Source: Porodaedalea pini
Taxonomy: Eukaryota; Basidiomycota; Agaricomycetes; Hymenochaetales; Hymenochaetaceae
Length of the DNA: 64,000 bases
Assembly (NCBI GenBank): GCA_002794775.1
Contig: NBAY01000001.1
Coordinates: forward strand, 992,001-1,056,000
Direction of reading: 5' to 3'
Shown here: positions 22,862-33,310 of the stretch, piece after piece
Layout: each line of letters starts with the position of its first letter
Numbering within the stretch: position 1 is the first letter of the stretch
The notes under the pieces: generated by a model
Told to the model about the DNA's origin: nothing
The model's input: the letters and a program-made list of their open reading frames with translations, nothing else
Databases searched by the model: none
Translations under genes and position numbers: made by a program

Positions 22862-22879
22862 GGGAGGTTTTTCCTGATG
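22862..22879 (-). repeat. Right terminal inverted repeat
   Basis: 18 nt, exact complement of 15467-15484. Confidence 0.7.
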
Positions 22880-23390
22880 AAAGCCTCTGGTCGGCGACTA
22901 AACTCAAGTACAAAAATATAACCTAAACCTGTTGATATTTACTGTATATATCATGGCACCACGACCCTTTGGATTTGTTCCGTGTTGGTGTTGGGTAAAA
23001 TGTATCAATTGCACAACCGGAGGCTTGAGTATCTATTTGCGCGGGATCGCGAGCGATCGTCAAATATCCCTTTCTGGAAAGCCTAAAAAGGGAAAGCCCG
23101 CATGGACACACGCCTACTGTAGCCGTTCAACCTCAAGGCCTTGTTAATTTCTAGACTCAATCGGATTACTCGCCACTTTGCTGAAGGAGTACGACAAAAT
23201 GCACGAGCGAATAAGAGCAAGCCGTTGCTCTTTGCAGCACGATTACAAGGATGGCCGCTCTAGATCAATCAGACGAGAATAGACCGCGCACGCTGCAACA
23301 GCACGGCACACCTCGCTGGCCTCGTCGTTCGCCCTCTATCTCCATCTCTCGTCTTCACCTCTACCCACCGTGTCGCAGCATATACATGAG
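22880..23390. other. Intergenic between the element and the NLR-like gene
   Basis: Roughly 510 bp with no supported gene; it probably contains the NLR-like promoter. The ATG at 23251 opens a frame that does not splice into the downstream exons, unlike the ATG at 23391. Confidence 0.35.
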
Positions 23391-26300
23391 ATGCCAAACG
23401 ACCAAGCTGAAGACCTGTAAGTTGGTTTTGCCCCTATTGCTCCTAGATGACTTTCCAATGACAATTCTGCAGATGGGTTCATTTGAAGACTATTCAAATC
23501 GATGATTCCTTCCGTGCATCCAGGTTCAAGGTCGCTTTCCAGCATGCATCGGGATTTGTTCAGAAGTTCGACGCACCCAGGAAGTCTGAATCCATAACCT
23601 GGGAATGCAATACGATCGCAATCAGATTCTACAGCTCTAGCCTTCTGATACTGATGCTTTTTTTGTAAAGTTATATCGACATGAAAACTGCTTCCGTCCT
23701 TACAATACATAGGACAGGATTGTATTCGAAGCTGAGATCAGTCGCGGAAACTAGACTGTACTTCAATGCCGATGAATTCGGAGACAACAAAACAGTGGAA
23801 CAGACGGGTATGGATGCTGCTTCCATGTTCCGAGAAGAGTCACTGACGATTTTTTGGCTCAAGAAAACAAGCTCACCGTGAAGTTGATGTTTGGAGCGTC
23901 TATGACCGTGAGCATGATTCAATTTGAGCCGCGCGCGATATTCCCTGATGCGCTACATTAGGGTTTAGAGGTTACTTGCCTCCGTGCTGAGGACGCTAAG
24001 AACGCTCTTCAATCGAAGAAAGAGGTGGTGGAAAAGCTCGATCTTTTTCTTCAGTGTTTAGATTTTGTGCTCCAAGTTGGATCTGGTTTCGCTCAGGTGA
24101 GACCCTGGTGTCTAGTGGTCTCCGCTCAAAAGATCTCATTAAAGTGATGAATAAGCTGCATCCAGCGGCACAGGTTGCTGCCTCCGTCGTTACTGTTATA
24201 TTCAAGGTAATTTACCCTGCTTTTACAAAACAAAATGTAATATAACTGTTGCACTACAGAACGTTCAAGATATTCCAAACACTCATCAAGAGTTCACGGA
24301 TGTCATACGTGATATGGATTCCATACTGCCTACCGTCAAAATCACCATGGAGCGCTTTACCGAAGCTCATGTGCAGGGCTTCTTAAAGGAATTCATCAAC
24401 CTTGTCAGTAAAACGTCGCAAGAGGTCATCAAGTGCTATTCTTCGCCTAAGCGAGGTATGGGGTTCCGCTTGTCTTAGTCGATTGTTTGCAATCATTATC
24501 TGATGTCTGGCGTCAGAATTTATATGGAAGTCATCTAAACAAGATGAGATTACGAAACTAAAGAGCAAGATCGAACGGTTGAAGGGGAACATGGTCCTCG
24601 CCAAACTGGCATCACTTTTTTGTGAGTGAAATCAGACTTCAAAGACGTAATCTGATGAAAAGCAGGTCTACAACAACTTCCCGACGCAGACGAGAAGTCA
24701 CTGAATGGCTTGAGACCCCCTGTAGGCAGCTCTTACGACCAACTCCACTGCTGTCACCCGGGAACAAGAGTTTCCGTCATACGAAAGATGAATACATGGG
24801 CTGTCTCGAAGGATGAGTCCTCGCGACTGTACTGGCTGAGCGGCGTAGCCGGCTGCGGCAAGAGCTCGGTAGCCGCATCTGTAGCGGATGCCTTAGATGA
24901 TCTCAAACTCCTATCTGGGTCGTTCATCTGCAAGAGGGACGTCTCAGAGCATAAAGATCCTGTCCACATCGTTCGTACCCTGGCGTATTTTATGGCCCGG
25001 TCGTGCAAGCCCTTCAGCGAATTACTCTTATTGTCACTCGAGGATGACCCTACCACCCTGGATAAACCCCTCTCTACTCAATTCAAAGCTCTACTTGAGA
25101 GTCCTCTCAAGAAACTGTCCCGAGGTGTTTCTGCGCCAGTCATCGTGCTGGTCGATGCATTGGATGAGTGCGACGGCAATGAATTCATCTCGACCTTTCT
25201 CGCACGTATGGTCGAACTCGCGCCATGGCTTAGGCTTATTGTCACAAGCCGGCCGACTCAGGAGATTCGCAAAGGATTATCCAAGGCTGCGACATTCATG
25301 ATAGAGTGCAACTTGTTTGAGGAGAATGCTCATGATGACATCCTGTCGTACATTCGGTTTGAATGTTCGCCGGAAGGGTCGCTTTCGATACTTCAGTCGG
25401 AAATTTCTGACACTGAGGCCGATAGTCTTGCGAACAAGGCCCAGGGTCTGTTCATCTGGGTCGCCACCGTTCTAAAATATGCTGGCGATCCTTCCATTGT
25501 AGGGAAAGTCGGCATTATCGACGATATACTTTCCTCGGAGTCTGCATCTAGTCCAGAGGCGGAGCTCGATGTGTTGTACATGCGAGTGCTCATTTCAGTG
25601 ACAGGACCGTCTCCCACCAGAAAGGACTTAGTCAGACGAATCCTCAGTCTCATATTCGTGACTTCAAGGAACAAACAGCTTCCTGCAGCGGCATTCCATG
25701 CCTTCCTACCTCGAGAACTCCGAATCTCACCAACGGAGGTAGAGGATGTATTTCGCAAGTCAGGAGCAGTCCTTACTAAAGACGCCCAGACCGGGGCTGT
25801 TCGCGTTCTCCATCCTTCCTTCCTCGATTTTATCGGAAACGAAAATAGATCCAAGGACTTCTGGACTGAACCGACGTACCTAGAAGCAGTGATGGGCACA
25901 GCATGCCTCGAAATTATGAACGAAGGTCTCAGGTTCAATATTTGCCACCTCGAGTCGTCGTATCATTCGAATGACGACGTAAAGGATCCAGATCTCAGAG
26001 GACGCATTGCCGCACATATCCCTCAGGAGTTGCAGTATAGCTCATTGTACTGGCTCGACTATCTCTCTAAGTCTAAACTAGATTCCACCTCCCAAGAGCC
26101 AGTGCGTCGGATGCTAAGCGACTTTTTCTGTACCCCCGGTCATTGTATTGGCTCGAGTCGATGAGCCTCATGGGTGAGCTCGGCGCAGCCAGCTGGATAC
26201 TGCAGCGACTACCAGTGCATCTCAAGGTTTGTCGTTCACTATTGAATCCCACAAATGGTACATCTGACTTTTCATATCAAGACATTTCTAAACGATGCAG

Positions 26301-27337
26301 AAGTACGAGAAGCTGCCTCCGATCTTCACCGCTATGTCTCCCTATTTCATGTGGCGATGGCATTCAGCACACCGCACATATACCTTTCAGCCCTGCTCTG
26401 GGCTCCATCCGACTTATTTATATCAAAGAAACAACGACGCAAATTCGTTCGGTCTGAATCACTTATAGACGGACGAGTCAGATACTGCCCCCCTAACCTC
26501 CAGACCTTGAGATTGGACTCTTCTGTGCTGTGCGTTGCTGTTTCCCGAAACGGAAGCCGCATTGTCTCTGGGTCCAACGACGCGACGATTCGGATCTGGG
26601 ATGCTCAAACAGGCGCTCCCGTCGGTGACCCACTCCAGGGCCATAGTGACTATGTCGGGTCTGTTGCGTACTCTCCGGATGGAAGCCGCATCGTCTCTGG
26701 GTCCGACGACAAGACGATTCGGATCTGGGATGCTCAGACAGGCGTTTCCGTCGGCGACCCACTCCGGGGCCATAGCGGCTATGTCTTGTCTGTCGCGTAC
26801 TCTCCGGATGGAAGCCGCATCATCTCTGGGTCCTCCGACAGGACGATTCGGATCTGGGATGCTCAGACAGGCGTTTCCGTTGGCGACCCACTCCAGGGCC
26901 ATAACAGAGGTATAAACGCTGTCGCGTACTCTCCGGATGGAAGCCGCATTGTCTCTGGGTCCGACGACAAGACGATTCGGATCTGGGATGCTCAGGCAAG
27001 CGCTCTCGTCGGTGAACTTCCTCAGGGCCAAAGCCGTTGGGATCCTAATGGGCAGTGCTTTATGTCGATCCCCGAGGCAAATGCAGCCGGAGAGCCAGAC
27101 ACCCGAGTAACAGTCTACTCGGATGTTCCTTTGAGTGCTCCACCTGACGGATGGATCAGAACCTTGGATGGAGGTCTGCTGTTATGGGTCCCTGATGAGT
27201 ACAGGCATGGCATATGCGATATGAGTCTGATTTGCATGCCGTACAATGCAGTCGGACATCGGGTTAGAATTGACTGGAGAAATCTTTGCCATGGAAAGAA
27301 TTGGACTAAAGTCTGGGAGGAAGAGGGGGCACAGTGA
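23391..27337 (+). pseudogene. NACHT-WD40 NLR-like gene with frame breaks
   Basis: Encodes a fungal NOD-like architecture. The likely start MPNDQAEDL splices to WVHLKTIQIDDSFRASRF, a C2-like beta region (23473-23930). A helical N-domain (LIKVMNKLHPAAQVAASVV) precedes the NACHT NTPase with Walker A WLSGVAGCGKSSVA and Walker B VIVLVDALDECD. A helical spacer leads to about 3.7 WD40 repeats and a C-terminal module (DGWIRTLDGGLLLWVPDEYR). Such proteins are cytosolic sensors in non-self recognition and programmed cell death. Frame breaks occur near T7 (23660), T6 (23850) and C5 (26131); the last cuts the frame between NACHT and WD40. Each could be decay, a sequencing slip in a homopolymer, or an unseen intron. 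If real, the gene is non-functional or split. The stop is at 27335-27337. Confidence 0.75.
26552..27034 (+). repeat. High-identity 129-bp WD40 repeats
   Basis: Units start at 26552, 26681, 26810 and 26939, each exactly 129 bp (43 codons); the fourth is cut short near 27034. Each reads GSRIVSGSDDKTIRIWDAQ with few changes, and much of the nucleotide sequence is identical between units. This is the concerted pattern known from fungal HET-type NLR repeats. Confidence 0.9.
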
Positions 27338-28276
27338 CCTAATGTGCACACGGCATTTCTCGAGTACTGACTAGTATGTTTTATATTATTGCTTTTTCCT
27401 CATCTGGAGAGATTTAGTCCAGGCATAGATGTAATTGTAATCTGCTGGAATAGAGTAGGCCTGATATCTTTAGCCAATGTACATTATGTTCTCACCTTTG
27501 ACGGTATTTTATTTGTTTGTCCAGACGCGTCTAGACTTGTTTATGTACGTAAGTGTACCTCGGACACTACCGAATGCGTCGATCGTTCAAGGGAGTTCGT
27601 GTCGTCGAGAAACTGCCATGCCAATCACAAATTTTAAGCTAGCAATACATCATATCACAGACACCATAAGGTCTCGCTCTCAAACACTTGCGTCATTCAG
27701 ATGCTGATTCCTGCTCCAGACAAGATGGCACAAGTGGCAGGCCGCCCGATCTCCAATTGGCCCTCAACAGGCATATTTGTCTCTCTCAGTGATACCTTTG
27801 TACGCCGCAGTCGGTCAGGAAAGGGGAAATATCGCGTGTCATTGGCAGCATAAGGTCAAGACCAATGACGCCGTCTTAGCCGTCGAGAAGGTTTGTACTG
27901 CAGCCCTGCACATTGAACTCCACGCAGCAGGAACCGCTGGCATCCGCTTCGGTTGCATCGACGACATCAAGATCGGGCTATCTGACTCTGAGACAAAAAA
28001 AAGCTATCGCGCACAGCGCGCGACACGGCCAGCAAATGAGTGAGCCTATCTGTGAAAGTCTCCGATCATGCTGGCACCGACTCGGACCCTCGAGCTCAAG
28101 TAGCCTGCAGTGTAGATTCTCATCTACCTCTCTATCTTCCTCTTTGCACATCATGCAGCCCAAACTCTGAACTACGTTGTGCTGGTACTTGAATAGTTAT
28201 CTTCAGAGTCCCGATTCTCAGCAACGTTCACTCAGTCTTAGGCGTATACTCGAATTATGAGAAAGAAAGCCATACT
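27338..28276. other. Accessory region, no firm gene
   Basis: Holds the NLR 3' end and an open stretch at 27780-28043 (reading GNIACHWQHKVKTNDAVLAV) whose family I do not know and whose start is unclear. A pyrimidine-rich block at about 28100-28150 (CTCTCTATCTTCCTC) matches the sequence upstream of the other mini-Zn2Cys6 copies. Confidence 0.3.
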
Positions 28277-28495
28277 GTGGTAGCACTCGGCGCTGGCAGC
28301 ACCAGTAGTCTAGCCCGTCTACCTTGCGCGTCCTGCAAGGAAAAGGAAGCCAAGGTATGCGCCCTTCTCTTCCTCGCCTGCAACTTACAGCATGTCCTAA
28401 TCAGAATCTCTACTAGCCAGTGCGAATGCCCTCTTAAACAAGGGATGCGCATCGGATTGTGCAAGGCACCATGCAGCTTGCATGGCATAGAACAA
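28277..28495 (+). pseudogene. Degenerate mini-Zn2Cys6 copy B
   Basis: The first half reads SSLARLPCASCKEKEAK, followed by an intron at the same codon as in copies A and C. The second half starts CECPLKQGMRIGLCKAPC, where the Cys spacing is no longer CX9CX2CX6C. No in-frame ATG is obvious. This is a member of the local family that has lost the zinc-cluster geometry. Confidence 0.55.
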
Positions 28496-29419
28496 GTGAG
28501 TGCCAAGCAGTTCCGAGTTGCTCTAGTATAAGCTCAACTCGTTTTGTCGCGATATAATCCGACGGTTAGGTGCTGTGTCGAAAGTCAGCCTTAGACGACC
28601 GAAGTCTCGTTTGGAGGGTACGCGAACCCAAAATGTGAACGATATACGAGTGAAGAATGTGGTGAATATCATATTCAGATGTGCGAGTTCACCTCAGCTG
28701 CGTCACTAAGCCACAAAATAAAAGGCACTTATGACAAACGACTGAATATCGCACCTCCTGAGACAAGCCGCGGGTGAGAAGTCTACCTCCTTGGCAAGCC
28801 AATGTTCTTCTTGCTTCTCTGAGATGCATTGGCATGCTGGACAACCCGCGCTGTCTCATTCTGCATGGCGGGGAAGATAATGGTTCGGCACCAGATTTGG
28901 AGCACCGCGTATAGTGAGTATCCTTCTTTCTGACTACCCCTTTCATGTGCGCGGATCTCACCGCTCTTCTTATAAGCCTGTAAACTTGAAGCACTTGTGC
29001 ACGCCCAAACTTAGCAGGGCCTTCCGGAGCGGACTATCATCCTATCAGCTGTGTATAGCGTTGATCGGAAGGTGCCGAAAGAAGCGTAAAGAGACGCGCA
29101 TCTATACGTTCGAAGATGCGACGTATGAATTGTAGCTGTGCATCAATACATTTTGACCGTAAGACTATGCACAGCCTGTACACCGGTGTGCGCTTGGTGT
29201 ATTCATGCAAAGACCTTCTGAACGCTCTGATCCTGCTTGCATCGCCCTTCAAGCTTACAGTGCAAGCTTGTCTTTCCACCTTCCTCTGTGCTCGGTGCAT
29301 AGATCGCTGATCTACACAAGTCTGATCGGGTGAATGTTTTGTCGGTTCGACGTCCTAAACCTAACGCAATATCTATTAGAATGCAGCTTATGACATAGTC
29401 GACCTACTCGGAATCCGCA
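28496..29419. other. Spacer between mini-Zn2Cys6 copies B and D
   Basis: No gene recognised. A segment near 28866 (GGCGGGGAAGATAATGG to GAGCACCGCGTA) is repeated in diverged form near 29836, showing that the spacer was duplicated with the genes. A second shared block is CTTCAAGCTTACAGTGCAAG near 29247. Confidence 0.4.
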
Positions 29420-29631
29420 CGCGGAGACATCAATTCCGAGTGGCGGCATTGCTACGCAAGACAGAGCCTGCAGGTATTTCCAGAAGGTAAGATTTAAGGT
29501 GTGTTTCTGTTACCTTACTCCTGCACTGTGCTCTGCATATCTGACGTTTCTTCGGGTAGAGTGATCGCTCTGAGAAAGGGGGCAAGGGGTGCACAAGCTG
29601 TACAAGGCACAGGGTGACTTGTAGTGCATAA
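29420..29631 (+). pseudogene. Degenerate mini-Zn2Cys6 copy D
   Basis: The second exon (29560-29631) reads SDRSEKGGKGCTSCTRHRVTC then SA and a stop, matching copy C except that the third Cys is now Ser (AGT). In the first half, Cys1 is kept (RHCYAR) but the second Cys codon is AGA. The initiator aligned to copy C is missing. The intron position is conserved. A broken tandem duplicate. Confidence 0.6.
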
Positions 29632-30277
29632 ATAACGGTAAGCATAATGAACTTACAATTGGCCCTAATACAAGTCTGACCCAGATCCAGATAGTGAAGT
29701 AAATCATCGGCGGGGCGAATTGCCGATAATCAAACTCGAAATGATTGAGAAGTATGGTCTATTACTACTACGTAGCGTACATTTGCGATGTTCCGGTGGG
29801 CGTCTTTTGGTAATCTGGACAACCACCACCGTCGCGTTTTGTTTGGCGGTGAAGATGCCGGCCTAGCGCCCGAGCACCGCATACCGTCAGTACCTATCTT
29901 TCGGACGTAGTGCCCCCCTTCTACATGTCACTGATCTTACTATTCCAAAAGAACTAATAGTTGGTCTTTCTACCTACACTCAGGAAGACTTCCGGATTGA
30001 ACCGTTATCCCGACAACAATAAAGACCTCCAATATGAGAGCGGTGAAAGAGGAGGTGCATCGTTATGTGATCTTCGATTATGCGGTGCATCAGTGCATAC
30101 ATGTACTTGGGCCATCAATCTTCACAATTCTTTCGGGCTGTACAACAATACCGGGGTGCTCAATGTCTTCATATAAAGTCCCCAAATGCTTCAATTCTGC
30201 TTACATTGCCCTTCAATTTCAAGCCTGTCTTTCTATCTTCCCTTGCATACACAGAACAGACTATCCACATCATCATC
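29632..30277. other. Spacer between mini-Zn2Cys6 copies D and C
   Basis: No gene seen. It includes the duplicated GAGCACCGCATA block near 29866 and the TTTCTATCTTCCC leader near 30230 just upstream of copy C. Confidence 0.4.
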
Positions 30278-30585
30278 ATGCCTCAAGAGGTGAATAATTC
30301 GTCGGATCTATGTTTTCATTTTAACGCAAAGTCTACTTGGAAGTGGCAGATTATTAATGAGGTCAACCTCTTGTCTCCGAACCGGATGACGACAGCTGGT
30401 GGCCTCGTACAGAGAAGACCCTGCACGCACTGCAAGGAGAAGAAACTCAAGGTGTGTGTCTACCAACGTACTCCCACATACCATGGTATTGCTGAATTAA
30501 ACTCTTCTGTCAGTGCGATCGTTCTGAGATCGGAGATAGAACGTGCTCGAACTGTAGAAAGCGCAAGATGACTTGTAATCAATAA
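30278..30585 (+). CDS. Miniature stand-alone Zn2Cys6 protein (copy C, apparently intact)
   Basis: Three exons: 30278-30289 (MPQE), 30362-30451 (VNLLSPNRMTTAGGL then QRRPCTHCKEKKLK) and 30514-30585 (CDRSEIGDRTCSNCRKRKMT then CNQ and stop). The product is 57 residues, or 45 if the inner ATG at 30386 is used. It keeps exact CX2CX6CX9CX2CX6C spacing and the usual basic residues. Normal fungal zinc-cluster regulators carry this domain on proteins of 400-1,000 residues with a linker, dimer region and middle homology domain; here the frame stops two codons after the sixth Cys. It could bind a half-site, act as a competitor, or be a fragment. Copies A, B and D are relatives. Transcript evidence would settle the model. 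Confidence 0.6.
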
Positions 30586-31261
30586 GTTACAGTACGTGCG
30601 AAACAGTTTAAGAGTGCCTTAGAACAAGTATAAGACTCAATTCCCGACAGCGAAGCAGCTTAAAGGCGATCTTCCTTCAAGGTGAAGGAAGACGGGGTGT
30701 TCTGTCAAAGGCTAGTTGGGGGAAGCATTTGTCTGCGAGTTCTCTGTATTATGTATAGACGAAACCGAAACGATGGATGCCAAGATGCCAGCATGTGTAT
30801 GTATGGCATGGTCAGTCTGTAAGCACGCACGAAGCCATACATTCAATACCTGGACGAACGACGATTATTCTTTTCTCGCAAAGCTTGGTAATCTCTTGCA
30901 GAGCAAATTGGTCTGTGTCGGCCTACTTGAATTATCCTACATTCCTTGAATGCATTGGGATCTACAGCTCCTATACCATGCTTAAGTTGAGACGTATTAA
31001 CATACAAGCATTTCGCAAGACTACTTCTAAAATCAAAGCTTATTTGAGCAAGAAACACCCTTCTACTGTACTCCTTATTATAAAACATACAAGGCAAACG
31101 ATTGAGCGAGCGATAAAAAAGCGATCGCAAGAAAGGTCTGATGCGGGCATTCGTGTATATGTGTGTACTTGTGGTAACGGTATAAGTGTAGTTGCAGGTG
31201 TAACACATGAATGATCCGTAAAGAATATAGCGGAGCATAGCGAAGCTCCGATCTAGGGTTG
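30586..31261. other. Intergenic, 676 bp
   Basis: An ATG frame at 30979-31214 (MLKLRRINIQAFRKTTSKIK) is open but has no recognisable family, so it is left unannotated. This is the boundary between the accessory block and the conserved right block. Confidence 0.3.
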
Positions 31262-33310
31262 TCAGGACAGCCCGTCCGTCGACTTCAGCTCTTCTTCGAG
31301 CGCCTTCTGTCCTTCCTCAGTCAGTGTTGGAATTCCGGACTCGATGTCCTTCTCGAAGAACACAGGGATGTGCCTGCACATGCACGTATCAGCCTACAAA
31401 TTATACACGAAAAAAAGAAAAGATGGAATAAAGACGCACTCCTCGCCCTTCTTTTTCCTCTCTGCCGCCTTATCCCGCTGACGCTGCTCAATGGTGTGCT
31501 TGTGGCGCGTCGCCTCGCTATACTCCTTCGCAAGCAGACTGCTCGTCACGTTCTGCCACAGCCGTCGGCTCTCATACGTATGCTGCTTGTCCAGCGGGCG
31601 CACGCGTTTCGGCACGATCAGCAGGGTCGAGAGGTCGATGAGCGTCGCCTGCTCAGCGTCGGGAGACGCGTCTGCACGTCGCCATCGTACTCGCGAGCGC
31701 CATGAGCCTTCGAGGTATGCCACTGTTGCACGCTGTGGGACGTGCTTCATCTTCGTCCACTCCTTATAGTCCTCATCGCCCTCGAAATACTTGTGGACGA
31801 CACCTTCTACAACGAATTTGGGTCCCCCGAGCCAAGGCTATTGAAAATGACAACATTTAAGCTTACGAAGACAGGAAAGAAATCGGAGAAAACACGACAG
31901 ACCTCTTCTTTATACTCGAGAATCGCTCTCAGCTGCTCCTTCCCCTTTTCCTCACCTCCATTCCCGGAACACGTAATGATTGTCGATTCCCCGACGGTCA
32001 CGTAGAAGCTACCCCGTAGCAAGCCATTCACCATTGCAGTCGGGTGCGTAATCTGGTACTGCTCACCGGCACCAGGACCGGCATTCAACTGCACAAAGAT
32101 GCCTTTGTTCTGCGAGCCCGGCGCGACACGTACCCCAGTTCCGGAGACGCGCGCACTGATCTGGTCGATTCCTAGCAGCGAGACTCCGCGTGCAGGACAT
32201 GTGGCGTAATACGCGCTTATAGGCGGGTGGTGCGAGACTTGCTCGGTCAAGAACGCGACGCGTACGCGTTCCGCATCGTCTATTTCACCTGAAGCGCCAG
32301 ACTCGAACGACCCAGAAGCGCCTCCGAGGCTGAGATTCGAAACCTGCGCAGCAAGATTCGACTCCACCACTCCGTTTGCTGCCGGGGTAGACTCCGGAGA
32401 GGCGGGCCCAGCCGACTTGGGCAGCGGCGTCACACGCGCTGCGGCAAAGTCGAAGATGGAAGACGCCCGTTTCGTGCTAGAGACGCTCTTCGCCGAGCGT
32501 AAGGACAGCGTGCTCTCGTCTTTCGGCCCCTTTCCGAAGACGGTGGAAGTATTTGCCGACGGCTGCGGCGAAGTGGTGTGTTGGCGGTGGATAGGCGCCT
32601 GTAGCGGGTCAGGTGGGTATTCCACAGGAAGAACGTCCCAATGGGCGCGGAAGTGCTCGCCAAGCACTGAGTTGTAAGGTTTGACGACTTTACCTCGCTG
32701 AAATACCCGTTTATGGATGAACAGACACGAATTCTGAATAAATAGCTTACGATAAACTTGAGATCCTTTGTGAACGTAAACCGAATGACAGCGAGCATAC
32801 GCTCAAGAGGGTCTTGCGAGTCATTAATTCTGCACGAAAGTATTAGTATCGTCAGGGGTGGTCGAGTTATATATATTTGCACGATGGAACTCACGAAACA
32901 AAGAGGTCTGGTCGGTCCAAGTACTGCCAATACTCTAAGTTCGGTATGGGCTCGAGGAGAGATGCAGGTAACGACAGTCGCCTTCAATTCCGCCACGTAT
33001 ATCCATCACAACAAGCAAAACAAGAGCGAAAACCAGTGCGCGCCATAGATCAGCTCTCGAGCGCTTTAGACTGCACAGGAGACACGTACATTGCCGCGAG
33101 ATCCTTGACACCAAGACAGCGTTTGAGCAGCTGCACGATCATCTTGAGCTTCCCGCCCTCGCCCGCCTCACCCGTGTCGGGTACCAAGGTCGTCATGTCC
33201 GCCTCCGGTTCTACGTTGCTTTCGTTTGCTTCGACGACGTTGGGCTCCGGGCCGGGAGGTATGGAGGAAGGGGTCGCCGGTGCGCTCATGTCCTTACCCT
33301 TTGAAACCAT
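31262..33310 (-). CDS. Oxysterol-binding-protein-related (ORP/Osh) lipid transfer protein
   Basis: A lipid exchanger that moves sterol or phosphatidylserine against PI4P at membrane contacts. The start MVSKGKDMSAPATPSS at 33310 is followed by KLKMIVQLLKRCLGVKDLAA, then a spliced exon RLSLPASLLEPIPNLEYWQY and DPLERMLAVIRFTFTKDLKF. The family signature EQVSHHPPISAYY is present, as is KPYNSVLGE. The C-terminus reads HIPVFFEKDIESGIPTL, and the stop is at 31262-31264. No PH or ankyrin domains precede the ligand domain, so it resembles short Osh proteins. A Ser/Ala/Pro-rich insert of roughly 110 residues lies between the LGEHFRAHWDV strand and the signature. Confidence 0.92.

Larger units (their letters stand above)
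15467..22879. mobile_element. 7.4-kb TIR-bounded element carrying captured host DNA
   Basis: The block is bounded by an 18-bp perfect inverted repeat, CATCAGGAAAAACCTCCC at 15467 and its complement ending at 22879. Both ends carry dense GGAAT-type subterminal motifs, as seen in DNA transposons whose transposase binds repeated subterminal sites. AAA directly flanks each end and may be a 3-bp target duplication, but such a short A-run is weak evidence. Inside are a long hairpin, two orphan minus-strand ORFs and a decayed prolyl-tRNA synthetase copy. No DDE transposase was recognised, so it may be non-autonomous or belong to a group I cannot name. The interior is AT-richer than the flanking genes. 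Confidence 0.6.

Noticed and set aside
26459..27031. 190-residue antisense ORF over the WD40 repeats
   Set aside because: Repeat-driven mirror of the WD40 coding frame; the apparent repeat protein is an artefact.
27777..28043. 88-residue open frame
   Set aside because: No ATG start and no family; left as unexplained sequence before copy B.
30777..31214. Open frame with a Lys/Arg-rich C-terminus
   Set aside because: AT-rich accessory DNA, no family, and no splice evidence.
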